64,000 bases of DNA, taken from positions 1-64,000 of the forward strand of contig DAHVAJ010000032.1 of the NCBI GenBank assembly GCA_027314705.1. Reading direction: 5' to 3'. This document shows, in pieces, positions 48,985 through 57,686 of this stretch. Origin of the DNA: Acidimicrobiaceae bacterium (GTDB lineage: Bacteria > Actinomycetota > Acidimicrobiia > Acidimicrobiales > RAAP-2). A program made the translations under genes and the position numbers. Every line of letters begins with the position of its first letter. Position 1 is the stretch's first letter. The notes beneath the pieces are model-generated. The model worked only from the letters and a program-made list of their open reading frames with translations. It was not told the origin of the DNA and did no database searches.

Positions 48985-50588
48985 GCGGGGGACCCGGGGC
49001 GGCCCGGGACCGCGCGCCGGCGGAGGGCGTCCTTCATCACCTTGCCGGTCGCGTTGCGTGGCAGGTCGTCGACGAACGCCACTTCCCTGGGGACCTTGTA
49101 GTTGGCCATCTGCTCGCGGCACCACCCGATGACGTCAGCGTCGGTCACCTCGACACCGGGCCGCACGACGACGAAGGCCATGCCCACCTCGCCGAGGCGC
49201 CCGTCCGGGACGCCGATCACCGCCGCCTGGGTGATGTCGGGATGTCGCAGAAGGCCGTTCTCGATCTCCGCGGGGTAGGCGTTGAAGCCCCCCACGATGA
49301 ACATGTCCTTGGACCGACCGACGATGCGCAGGCGGCCGGCAGGATCGAGGATCCCCAGATCACCGGTGCACAACCAGCCGTCGGCCGAACGGGCCCGGGC
49401 GGTCGCCTCCGGGTCGTCGAGGTAGTGGGACATGATGCTGTCCCCGCGCAGGAGGACCTCCCCGGGCTCCCCGGCGGGGACGTCGCGACCCTCGCCGTCG
49501 ACGATCCGCAGCTCGAATCCCGGGCGGGGCTGCCCGACCGTGGTGGCGATGGTCTCGACCTCGTCGCCGGGCGAGGTGGCCGTCGCCGTCCCGCCCTCGG
49601 TGAGCCCGTAGCCGGCGATGAGGACCGAGAACGGGAGCTCGGCGTCGATCCGGCGGATCAGCTCGACCGGGATGTCGGCGGCACCCGTGACGGCCACTCG
49701 GAGGGACGACAGGTCGTGGCGGTCACGGTCCGGATGGTCGAGGATGCCCTGGTACAAGGTGGGCGCCCCCGGCAGCACGGTCACCCGCTCGTCGGCCACC
49801 CTGGCCAGCACCCGGTCGACATCGAAGACCGGCTCGGGGAGCATGGCGGCGCCGGCGCCGACCGCGGCCAGGATGCCGGCCTTCAGCCCGAACATATGGA
49901 AGTACGGATTGACCATCAGGTAGCGGTCGTCGGCCCCGAGGCCCGTCATGGCCACCCAGTCGGCGGCCACGTGCGTGGTGCCGCCGTGGGTCTGGACCAC
50001 GCCCTTGGGGACCCCGGTGGTCCCCGAGGTGAACAGGATGTCGCACGGGTCGTCGGGTGTGACGGCGGCGGAGCGCCGCTCGACCTCGGCCAGCCCGGCA
50101 CCGGTGGCGCGGGCCGTGAATTCCGCCCACGCATGGGTCCCGACCGCCGCCGGCCCCCGGGCGACCACGACGGTGGCGAGGTCCGGGAGGTCGGTGCCGG
50201 TCCCCGCGAGCATGGCCAGGTAGTCGGTGTCGAGGAAGTCGGTGACGGTCACCAGGACCTTTGCCCGGCACCGCTGCAGGATGTCGGCGGCCTCGGCCCC
50301 CTTGAACCGGGTGTTCACCGGGACGAGCACGGCGCCGGCCTGGAGCAGGCCCAGAGCGGCCACGATCCACTCGGAGCAGTTGAACGCCCAGACGGCGACC
50401 CGGTCGCCCGGCGCGACGTCCGAGGCGACGAGCGCGGCCCCGAAGCGCCGGGAACGGTCGGCCAGCTCCCGGTAGGTCAGCCGGGTCCCGTCCTCCACCA
50501 CTGCAGGCCGGTCACCGAACCGCCCGACGGTGGCGGCGACGGTCCCCGGTACGGTGGCCCGCCCGCCGGAGCGAGCGGTGCCGGTCAC
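48981..50588 (-). CDS. Adenylate-forming acyl-CoA ligase, FadD3-like
   Basis: 535 residues. LFTSGTTGVPKGVVQTHGG, MVNPYFHMFGLKAGILAAVGAGA, YGLTEGGTATATSPGDEVETIATTVGQPRPGFELRI, RSKDMFIVGGFNAYPAEIENGL and NATGKVMKDALRRR. From memory this shares long blocks with mycobacterial FadD3, which activates the C/D-ring propionate left from steroid degradation. That points to a hydrindane-like or alicyclic acid but does not prove it. GTG at 50588 overlaps the amidohydrolase stop (GTGA). Confidence 0.93.
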   Translation of the reverse strand: MTGTARSGGRATVPGTVAATVGRFGDRPAVVEDGTRLTYRELADRSRRFGAALVASDVAPGDRVAVWAFNCSEWIVAALGLLQAGAVLVPVNTRFKGAEAADILQRCRAKVLVTVTDFLDTDYLAMLAGTGTDLPDLATVVVARGPAAVGTHAWAEFTARATGAGLAEVERRSAAVTPDDPCDILFTSGTTGVPKGVVQTHGGTTHVAADWVAMTGLGADDRYLMVNPYFHMFGLKAGILAAVGAGAAMLPEPVFDVDRVLARVADERVTVLPGAPTLYQGILDHPDRDRHDLSSLRVAVTGAADIPVELIRRIDAELPFSVLIAGYGLTEGGTATATSPGDEVETIATTVGQPRPGFELRIVDGEGRDVPAGEPGEVLLRGDSIMSHYLDDPEATARARSADGWLCTGDLGILDPAGRLRIVGRSKDMFIVGGFNAYPAEIENGLLRHPDITQAAVIGVPDGRLGEVGMAFVVVRPGVEVTDADVIGWCREQMANYKVPREVAFVDDLPRNATGKVMKDALRRRAVPGRPGSPA

Positions 50589-51787
50589 CGCGTGGCGGCC
50601 ACGGTGTCGTCGATGTTCATCAGGCGGGCCAGATTGCCCCCCATGATCTTCCGCACCGTCTCGCCGGGAAGGCCGTCGAGCTCCTTCACGTAGCTCACCG
50701 GGTCGGCCAGGCCCTCGGGGTGGGGATAGTCGGACCCGAACAGGACGTGATCGGGTCCGATCAGGTCGGCCAGCTCGCCGAGGTCCTCCTCCCAGAACGG
50801 GCTGATGAAGATGTTGCGCTTGACGACGTCGACCGGATCCTCGAGGAAGTCCTGCGGCATCTTCTTGTAGACGTCGGCCAGGTTCTTCAACAGGGGCTCG
50901 ACCCAGCTGCTGCCGTTCTCCACCACGGCGACCTTGAGCGTCGGGAAGCGGGACAGCGCACCGTGGCACACGAGGGCGGACACCGCGTCCTCCACCGGCC
51001 GCCAGGCCGAGAGCATGCGGAACGCCTGCGGCTGGAACGGCAGCATCTCGCTGTCGCTGCCCAACCAGTCGTTGGTGTACCGCTCGTAGCCGCTGTCCGA
51101 CGAGTGCATGGCCACCAGGACGTCGTGCTCGACGACCTTCTCCCAGAAGGGATCGAACTCGGGGAGGCCGAACGAGCGCGACCCGCGGTAGCCCGGCACC
51201 GGGGCGGGCCGGATGAGCACCGCCTTGGCGCCTCGCTCGAGCACCCATTCGAGCTCCTCGATGGCCTTGCCGACGATGGGCAGGCTGATCACCGGCGTGG
51301 TGAAGATCCGGCCCTCGTAGTCGAATTTCCACGTCTCGTAGAGCCACTCGTTCAGGGCGTGGACGACCACGTGGATGAGCGCCGGGTCGTCCCGCAGCCG
51401 CTCCTCCACCAGACTGGCCAGGGTGGGGAACATGAGGGTCCGGTCGAGTCCCTGCTCATCCATCAGCTCGAGACGTGCCGCGGGCTCCCGGAACGCCGGG
51501 ATGGAACGCATCGGCTCGCCGAAGATCTCCCGCCGGCTCTTGCCCTCGGGATTGCCCACCCGGAAGTACTCCTCCTGGGCCCCCGGGCGGGCCACGACCT
51601 CGAAGGTGGGGTTCGGGATGTACTCGCTGATCTGGCCGCGCACCACGATCTTGGTCCGGCCCCGGACCTCGACGTAGTCGATCACCCGACGGGCGTCGTC
51701 GGGGAGGAACTTGGTCAGTGAGTCACGGGTTTCGTACAGGTGGTTGTCCGCATCGAAGACCGGGACGTCGAGCACTCCCGTGGTCAT
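50585..51787 (-). CDS. Amidohydrolase_2-type metal-dependent hydrolase
   Basis: 400 residues. FDADNHLYETRDSLTKFLP, MHSSDSGYERYTNDW, VVENGSSWVEPLLKNL and LFGSDYPHPEGLADP. It is a paralogue of the protein at 7725 with the same motifs throughout. It begins the operon amidohydrolase-CoA ligase-CoA transferase, all overlapped by 4 bp, so it probably makes or trims the acid that the ligase activates (C-C or lactone hydrolysis, or decarboxylation). GGAGG six bases before the ATG supports the start. Confidence 0.92.
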   Translation of the reverse strand: MTTGVLDVPVFDADNHLYETRDSLTKFLPDDARRVIDYVEVRGRTKIVVRGQISEYIPNPTFEVVARPGAQEEYFRVGNPEGKSRREIFGEPMRSIPAFREPAARLELMDEQGLDRTLMFPTLASLVEERLRDDPALIHVVVHALNEWLYETWKFDYEGRIFTTPVISLPIVGKAIEELEWVLERGAKAVLIRPAPVPGYRGSRSFGLPEFDPFWEKVVEHDVLVAMHSSDSGYERYTNDWLGSDSEMLPFQPQAFRMLSAWRPVEDAVSALVCHGALSRFPTLKVAVVENGSSWVEPLLKNLADVYKKMPQDFLEDPVDVVKRNIFISPFWEEDLGELADLIGPDHVLFGSDYPHPEGLADPVSYVKELDGLPGETVRKIMGGNLARLMNIDDTVAATR

Positions 51788-51998
51788 GGTGTCCTCCCCC
51801 GTTCAGCGGTGAGAATGTCCTTGCTCCGAACAGAGAGTACCGTTTCTCAGCGGAGTCCGCCACCGCCCCGGGACCGTGGTCGAGAACGGGCCGGACCGGG
51901 ACTGGCGGCCCCGTCCGGCATATGAGAACCTTCTTCTTGGCCGAGTGCAACGCTCGTCGCACCAGCCGCGAGCAGGTGGTCCGAGATCAGGGGGTCGC
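51788..51998. promoter_or_regulatory. 211-bp divergent control region with three TGAGAA-type elements
   Basis: TGAGAA (51810-51815), TTCTCA (51844-51849) and TGAGAA (51923-51928) lie between the amidohydrolase operon and the aldehyde dehydrogenase. The first two face each other as an inverted pair 28 bp apart. TACCGT next to the second could be a plus-strand -10. Confidence 0.45.
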
Positions 51999-53450
51999 GT
52001 GGCAGAGGGAGGACGGCTGTTCGTCGGTGGCACCTGGGCCACGCCCAGCACCGAGGACGTGATCGACGTGGTCTCGCCGCACTCGGAGGAGGTCATCGCC
52101 ACGGTGGCGGCGGCCGGGCCCGACGACGTCGACCGGGCCGTGGCGGCCGCACGGGCCGCCTACGACGAGGGGCCGTGGCCGCGGCTCGATCCCAAGGAGC
52201 GGATCGACGCCGTGCGCCGGCTCGCCGACCTCTACGGGGCCCGACGTCGCCAGATGGCCGAGCTGATCACCGCCGAGATGGGCGCCCCGATCTCCTTCTC
52301 GAGATTCGCCCAGGCGACGCTCCCGATGATGGTGATGAACGGGGTCGCCGACCTCGGGGACGCCGTCGCCTGGGAAGAGCGGCGGCCGGGCCAGTACGGG
52401 GCGGACGTCATCGTCCGCCGCGAGCCCGTCGGCGTCGTCGGGGCCGTCGTCCCGTGGAACATGCCGCAGTTCCTCATCGCCGGGAAGCTCGCCCCCGCCC
52501 TGGTGGCCGGCTGCCCGGTCATCGTCAAACCGGCGCCCGAGACGCCGCTCGACGCGCTCCTCCTGGCGGAGCTGGTCGAGGAGCTCGGACTCCCGCCCGG
52601 GGTGGTCAGCGTCCTGCCCGGCGGCCGCGCCGTCGGCGAGCTCCTGGTCGGCCATCCCGGCGTCGACAAGGTCTCGTTCACCGGGTCGACCGCCGTGGGA
52701 CGGCAGGTGGCCGCGGCCTGCGGGGCGTCGCTCAAGCGGGTGAGCCTCGAGCTCGGCGGCAAGTCCGCCGCCATCGTGCTCGACGATGCCGACCCGGAGT
52801 TCGTGGCGGCGGGTGTCCGCGTGGCCGGCCTCATGAACAGCGGCCAGGCCTGTGTCGCCCAGACCCGGGTCCTCGTCCCCTCGTCCCGCTACGACGAGTT
52901 CGTCGACGCCTTGGCCGCCATGGTCGCGTCGGTACCGGTCGGGGACCCGAGCGACCAGGTGACGGAGGTCGGCCCGATGGTGTCCCGTCGACAGCAGGAA
53001 CGGGTCCGGGGCTACATCGAGTCGGGCCTGCAGGAGGGCGCTCGCCTCGCCGTCGGCGGGGCCGACCTCCCCGGGGGCGTCGACCGGGGGTGGTACGTCC
53101 GCCCGACCCTCTTCGTCGGCGTCGACAACGGGATGCGGATCGCCCGTGAGGAGATCTTCGGACCGGTGCTGTCGGTCCTCGCCTATGCCGGCGACGACGA
53201 GGCCGTCCGGATCGCGAACGACTCCGACTACGGCCTCTCGGGGTCGGTGTGGACGGCAGACGCCGAGCGCGGCCTCGACGTGGCCCGCAGGGTCCGCACC
53301 GGCACCTTCGGCGTCAACCAGCCCTACAGCATGGACCCGGCGGCGCCGTTCGGGGGGAGGAAGGCGAGTGGCATCGGCCGGGAGCTCGGCAGCGAGGGAC
53401 TCCACAGCTACCTCGAGCTCAAGGCCATCTCCGTGGCCCCGGCCCCGTGA
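51999..53450 (+). CDS. NAD(P)-dependent aldehyde dehydrogenase
   Basis: 483 residues from the GTG at 51999 (VAEGGRLFVGGTWATP), the usual family start; the 41 preceding residues in the track look non-coding. FTGSTAVGRQVAAACG, ELGGKSAAIV, catalytic Cys in NSGQACVAQTRVLVP and PFGGRKASGIGRELG. It oxidises an aldehyde from alcohol or P450 oxidation to an acid. A P450 follows 73 bp downstream on the same strand. Confidence 0.94.
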   Translation: MAEGGRLFVGGTWATPSTEDVIDVVSPHSEEVIATVAAAGPDDVDRAVAAARAAYDEGPWPRLDPKERIDAVRRLADLYGARRRQMAELITAEMGAPISFSRFAQATLPMMVMNGVADLGDAVAWEERRPGQYGADVIVRREPVGVVGAVVPWNMPQFLIAGKLAPALVAGCPVIVKPAPETPLDALLLAELVEELGLPPGVVSVLPGGRAVGELLVGHPGVDKVSFTGSTAVGRQVAAACGASLKRVSLELGGKSAAIVLDDADPEFVAAGVRVAGLMNSGQACVAQTRVLVPSSRYDEFVDALAAMVASVPVGDPSDQVTEVGPMVSRRQQERVRGYIESGLQEGARLAVGGADLPGGVDRGWYVRPTLFVGVDNGMRIAREEIFGPVLSVLAYAGDDEAVRIANDSDYGLSGSVWTADAERGLDVARRVRTGTFGVNQPYSMDPAAPFGGRKASGIGRELGSEGLHSYLELKAISVAPAP

Positions 53451-53523
53451 GACGGTACGGGCCACGCGCCCGGCACCTCCCCGCCGTGCACTGCCGTTCC
53501 GACGTCGACCAAGGGGGACCCCC

Positions 53524-54723
53524 GTGACCACCACCGATTCCGACCTCTACTACGACCCGTACGACTTCGACATCGACACCGACCCGTATCCGATCTGGCG
53601 GCGCCTCCGCGAGGAGCGCCCGGTGTACTACAACGAGCGATACGACTTCTACGCGTTGAGCCGCTTCGACGACGTCGAGCGTGGTCTCATCGAGTGGAAG
53701 ACCTACAGTTCGGCCAAGGGCACCCTGCTCGAGATCATCAAGAGCGAGATGGAGATCCCGCCCGGATCGATCATCTTCGAGGACCCCCCGGGCCACAACC
53801 TCCATCGGGGGCTCCTCTCCCGGGTGTTCACGCCCCGCAAGATGGGCGCTATCGAGCCCAAGATCCGCGAGTTCTGCGCGCGGAGCCTCGATCCGATGGA
53901 GGGGGCGGGCGGGTTCGACTTCATCGCCGACCTGGGGGCCCAGATGCCGATGCGCACCATCGGGATGCTGCTCGGGATCCCCGAGCAGGACCAGGAGGCA
54001 CTTCGGGACCAGATCGACGACGGCCTGCGCCTGGAGGAGGGAACCATGCCCGACACCGCCAACTATGGGGCCGACCTGCAGGCCAGCTCGTTCGACGCGT
54101 ACATCGACTGGCGGGCGCAGCACCCGTCGGACGACCTGATGACCGAACTGCTCCAGGCCGAATTCGAGGACGAGACGGGCACGACCCGCCGGCTCACCCG
54201 CGCCGAGGTCCTCAACCTGGTGAACCTCCTGGCCGCGGCGGGCAACGAGACGACGACCCGGCTCATCGGGTGGACGGGCAAGGTCCTCGCCGACCACCCG
54301 GACGAACGTCGCAGGATCGTGGAGGACCGGAGCCTGGTGTCCAACGCCATCGAGGAGCTCCTGCGGTTCGAGCCGCCGTCGCCCGCCCAGGCCCGGTACG
54401 TCACCCGGGACGTCGAGCACTACGGACAGGTGGTGCCGGAGGGGAGCGTGGTGCTGCTGCTCAACGGGTCCGGCAACCGTGACGACCGGAGGTTCCCCGA
54501 CGGGGACCGGTTCGACGTCACCCGCAAGATCGACCACCATCTGGCGTTCGGCTACGGGTTGCACTTCTGCCTCGGTGCCGCGTTGGCCAGGCTGGAGGGC
54601 CGGGTGGCGCTGGACGAGGTGCTCCAGCGCTTCCCCTCCTGGGAGGTCGACTGGCAGAACGCAAAACAGGCACGGACCTCGACGGTCCGGGGTTGGGAGC
54701 GACTCCCGGTCGTCTTCACGTGA
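53524..54723 (+). CDS. Cytochrome P450
   Basis: 399 residues. Heme loop FGYGLHFCLGAALARLEG, I-helix AAAGNETTTRLIG, ExxR in EELLRFEPP. The acidic N-terminus (DLYYDPYDFDIDTDPYPIWRRLREE) is typical of soluble actinobacterial P450s. GTG is fixed by AGGGGG upstream. It differs from both P450s at 12-14.5 kb. Together with the preceding aldehyde dehydrogenase it could oxidise a methyl group stepwise to the acid, with the ferredoxin at 7408 as a possible donor. Confidence 0.95.
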   Translation: MTTTDSDLYYDPYDFDIDTDPYPIWRRLREERPVYYNERYDFYALSRFDDVERGLIEWKTYSSAKGTLLEIIKSEMEIPPGSIIFEDPPGHNLHRGLLSRVFTPRKMGAIEPKIREFCARSLDPMEGAGGFDFIADLGAQMPMRTIGMLLGIPEQDQEALRDQIDDGLRLEEGTMPDTANYGADLQASSFDAYIDWRAQHPSDDLMTELLQAEFEDETGTTRRLTRAEVLNLVNLLAAAGNETTTRLIGWTGKVLADHPDERRRIVEDRSLVSNAIEELLRFEPPSPAQARYVTRDVEHYGQVVPEGSVVLLLNGSGNRDDRRFPDGDRFDVTRKIDHHLAFGYGLHFCLGAALARLEGRVALDEVLQRFPSWEVDWQNAKQARTSTVRGWERLPVVFT

Positions 54724-54747
54724 GGTGGGGACGCCGACGCCCCCACC
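54724..54747 (+). terminator. Hairpin after the P450 stop
   Basis: GGTGGGG and CCCCACC pair perfectly around a 10-base loop directly after the TGA. No U-tract. Confidence 0.5.
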
Positions 54748-54807
54748 GGGGGGGGCGGTCGTTGCCGGTTGGTCAGACTACGTCCACGAGCGTGCGGGGT
54801 TGATGCC

Positions 54808-55554
54808 ATGAAGGTGGTCGTCGTCGGAGCTTCGAGCGGACTGGGCCGGTGCATCGCTGTCGGACTGGGGGAGCGGGGCGCCCGTGTGGCGCTGATGGCA
54901 CGGCGCAAGGAGCGACTCGCCGACGCGGCGGCCGAGGCCGGTCCGGGGGCGCTGGCCATCCCGTGCGACGTCACGGACGAGGAGTCGTGCAAGACGGCGA
55001 TCGGAGCGGCCGCCGGCGAGCTCGGTGGCATCGACGCACTCGTCTACGCCACCGGCGTCGGCCCGCTCGTGAGGCTCGCCGACACCGACGCCGCGACGTG
55101 GCGGCGGGTGTTCGACACCAACGTCATCGGCGCGTCGCTCACCACGGCGGCCGCCCTCCCCCACCTGGTGGCCTCGCAGGGCACCGCCGCCTACCTGTCG
55201 TCGATCAGTGCGTCGCACACGCCACCGTGGCCCGGTCTCGGCGCCTACGCGGTGAGCAAGGCCGCGCTCGACAAGCTGGTCGAGGCGTGGCGGGCCGAGC
55301 ATCCGCAGATCGGGTTCACCCGGGTGACCGTCGGCGACTGTGCCGGGGGTGAAGGGGACGCCATGACCGGGTTCAACGCCGGCTGGGACATGGACCTGAT
55401 GACCGAGGTGGCCCCGATCTGGCTGGCACGCGAGTACATCGCCGGCGCGCTGCTCGAGGTGGACGAGCTCGTCCGGGCCCTGGACAACCTCCTGCGGTGC
55501 GGACCTTCGGCGAGCATCCCCTCCATCGCCGTCGTCCCCCGCCGACCGGCGTGA
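54808..55554 (+). CDS. Short-chain dehydrogenase/reductase
   Basis: 248 residues. VVVVGASSGLGRCIA cofactor loop, DVTDEE, YATGVG in place of NNAG, Ser in SSISAS, and YAVSK. Basic residues after beta-2 (ARRKER) favour NADP(H). The C-terminal half is unusual (AGGEGDAMTGFNAGWDMDLM), with no PVDGG ending. Its TGA overlaps the GTG of a second SDR, so the two form one unit, perhaps acting on successive hydroxyl/keto groups. Confidence 0.92.
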   Translation: MKVVVVGASSGLGRCIAVGLGERGARVALMARRKERLADAAAEAGPGALAIPCDVTDEESCKTAIGAAAGELGGIDALVYATGVGPLVRLADTDAATWRRVFDTNVIGASLTTAAALPHLVASQGTAAYLSSISASHTPPWPGLGAYAVSKAALDKLVEAWRAEHPQIGFTRVTVGDCAGGEGDAMTGFNAGWDMDLMTEVAPIWLAREYIAGALLEVDELVRALDNLLRCGPSASIPSIAVVPRRPA

Positions 55555-56372
55555 ACCGGGTCGGGATCGTCACGGGCGCCGCACGTGGCATCGGCGCCGC
55601 CTGTGCCGAACGCATGGCCGGGACCGTGGACACCCTGGTGCTCGTGGACCTCGACCCCGACGCCACCGCCGAGACGATGGGGCCGCTGGCGGCGTCCGGC
55701 ACCCGGTGCGAGGCCGTGGGCGCTGACATCGGCGACGCCTCCGCCGTGGCCCGGGTCGCCCGCATCGCCGCGGCGCACGGCACCGTACAGCGGGTGGCCC
55801 ACGCCGCCGGCATCTCCCCGACCATGGGGACGTGGGACCGGATCATCGCCATCGACCTGGTCGGCACGGCGCTCCTGGTCGATGCCCTGCGTCCGCTGGC
55901 CACCGAGAGGACGGCGCTCGTGTGCGTGGCCTCGATGGCCGCCCAGCTCCTCGCCCCACCGATCGATCCGGGGATCGACCGTATCCTCGAGGACCCGCTC
56001 GCGCCGACCCTCCTCGAGGACTACCGCACCGCCCTCGGGGCAGCGGGGGAGGACCCGGGCGTGGCCTACTCCTGGGCCAAGCGCGGGGTCCGCCGCCTCG
56101 TCGAGCGCGAGGCGGGTGCCTTCGGATCGGTGGGCGCCCGGATCTGCTCGGTGTCGCCGGGGACCATCGACACGCCCATGGGCCGCCAGGAGTCCGAACG
56201 CCAGCCGGGCATGCGCCAGCTCGAGTCGATCGCGCCCCTGGGACGCTCCGGCAGTGCCGACGAGGTCGCCGCCGTCATCGAGTTCCTCCTGTCCGACCGG
56301 GCCAGCTTCGTGACCGGCACCGACCTGCTCGTGGACGGCGGGGTGTGCGCGGCGATCGGGCAGATGACCTGA
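55551..56372 (+). CDS. Short-chain dehydrogenase/reductase, 3-alpha-hydroxysteroid dehydrogenase-like
   Basis: 273 residues. VTGAARGIGAACAE, VLVDLDPD (Asp favouring NAD), AAGIS, CVASMAA with the catalytic Ser, YSWAKRGV (YxxxK) and VDGGVCAAIG. An insertion before the Tyr (DRILEDPLAPTLLEDYRTALG) and the short loop DALRPL recall the bacterial 3-alpha-hydroxysteroid dehydrogenase/carbonyl reductase group. GTG overlaps the upstream stop (GTGA). The steroid activity is inference from the shape of the sequence only. Confidence 0.9.
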   Translation: MNRVGIVTGAARGIGAACAERMAGTVDTLVLVDLDPDATAETMGPLAASGTRCEAVGADIGDASAVARVARIAAAHGTVQRVAHAAGISPTMGTWDRIIAIDLVGTALLVDALRPLATERTALVCVASMAAQLLAPPIDPGIDRILEDPLAPTLLEDYRTALGAAGEDPGVAYSWAKRGVRRLVEREAGAFGSVGARICSVSPGTIDTPMGRQESERQPGMRQLESIAPLGRSGSADEVAAVIEFLLSDRASFVTGTDLLVDGGVCAAIGQMT

Positions 56373-56392
56373 TCGCCGGGTGGTCCCGGCGA
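56373..56392. terminator. Strong hairpin between convergent SDR and thiolase genes
   Basis: TCGCCGGG-TGGT-CCCGGCGA is a perfect 8-bp stem with a 4-base loop that begins at the base after the SDR stop and lies 27 bp from the thiolase stop. Confidence 0.65.
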
Positions 56393-56419
56393 CCCGTCGG
56401 CACCACCCGCGGCTCGGTG

Positions 56420-57601
56420 CTACCGGGGGGCGGCGACGTCGAGGACGAGGGCGGTGGACATGCCGCCTCCGGCGCACATGGCGGCGACCCCGGTGCCCCC
56501 ACCCCGCCGGCGGAGCTCGTGGGTCAGGGAGATGACCATGCGCGCCCCGGTCATGGCGATCGGGTGGCCGAGGCTGCAACCGCTGCCGAGCACGTTCACC
56601 AACGACTCCTCGATGCCCAGGATCCGGGTGGTGGCGACACACACCGAAGCGAATGCCTCGTTGATCTCCCACAGGCCGACGTCGTCGACACCGAGACCGG
56701 CACGGGCCAACGCCTTCGGGATGGCCACGGTCGGGGCGAGACCCGTCTCCGACGGTGGCACGCCGGCCGAGGCCCAGGCCCTGACCACGGCGAGCGGCTC
56801 GAGTCCGAGTCGTTCGCTCAGCTCACGGTCGGTCATCACCATGGCCGCGGCCCCGTCATTGACACCGCCGGCAGTACCGGCCGTGATGCTGAATCCCTCG
56901 ACCTCGGGATGCAGGGACGTGAGCGACGCCAGCTTCTCCATGGTGCAGTCGCGCCGGGGGTGCTCGTCGACGGCGAACATCCTGCGCTCACCGGCCCGGT
57001 CCACCACCTCGACGGGAAAGATCTCGTCGACGAATTTCCCGGCGTCGATGGCTGCGATGGCCCGCTGATGGGAGCGGAACGCCCAAGCATCCATCTCCTC
57101 CCGGGTCACCCCGGCCTGGACGGCTGCGTTCCAGCCGACGGTGATGGACATGTCGCGGTTGGGGGCGTCGGGGGTCTCGCGGTGGCTCGGGGAGTTCCAC
57201 TCCTCCCAGTCGTCGCCGCCGAGGACCCGCCGGCTGGTGCGCGGCGACGTCGACGACGAGTTCACCCCGCCGGCCACGACGACGTTGTCCATGCCGGACC
57301 GGATGGACCCCGCGGCGCTCTGGATGGCGGAGAGCCCCGAAGCGCAGTGTCGGTTCTGGGCCATGCCCGGCGCGTTCACGAGCCCGGCCTCGATGGCCGC
57401 GTAGCGGGCGACGTCGCCCCCTCCGTAGAGGATCTCCCCGAGGATGACGTCGTCCACCAGCTCCGGGTCGATCCCGGACCGGCGTACCGCCTCGGCCACG
57501 GCCAGGGTGGCCAGCTCGAAGGCGTCCACCTCGGCGAGCGAGCCCTTGAACGAGGTACCGACCGCGGTCCTCGCCGTCGAGACGATCACGGCATCGGGCA
57601 T
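56420..57601 (-). CDS. Thiolase (acetyl-CoA C-acyltransferase)
   Basis: 393 residues. Nucleophile in QNRHCASGLSAI (Cys86), NEAFAS, GSGCSLGHPIAMTGARM and CAGGGMST carry the usual catalytic set. It should cleave 3-ketoacyl-CoA, the final beta-oxidation step, and is the only fully equipped thiolase in the window. ATG at 57601 is chosen over the GTG four codons earlier because GAGGAG lies at the right distance and MPDAVIVSTART is the family start. The next upstream gene, an SDR dehydrogenase, is on the same strand. Confidence 0.95.
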   Translation of the reverse strand: MPDAVIVSTARTAVGTSFKGSLAEVDAFELATLAVAEAVRRSGIDPELVDDVILGEILYGGGDVARYAAIEAGLVNAPGMAQNRHCASGLSAIQSAAGSIRSGMDNVVVAGGVNSSSTSPRTSRRVLGGDDWEEWNSPSHRETPDAPNRDMSITVGWNAAVQAGVTREEMDAWAFRSHQRAIAAIDAGKFVDEIFPVEVVDRAGERRMFAVDEHPRRDCTMEKLASLTSLHPEVEGFSITAGTAGGVNDGAAAMVMTDRELSERLGLEPLAVVRAWASAGVPPSETGLAPTVAIPKALARAGLGVDDVGLWEINEAFASVCVATTRILGIEESLVNVLGSGCSLGHPIAMTGARMVISLTHELRRRGGGTGVAAMCAGGGMSTALVLDVAAPR

Positions 57602-57686
57602 CGGGCTCCTCACTCCCCGGCCGGCGACGGCCGGTCCGGACTCGTGTCGTTCACGGCCGTTCCGGACGGACGTCGACGCGCCCGTC

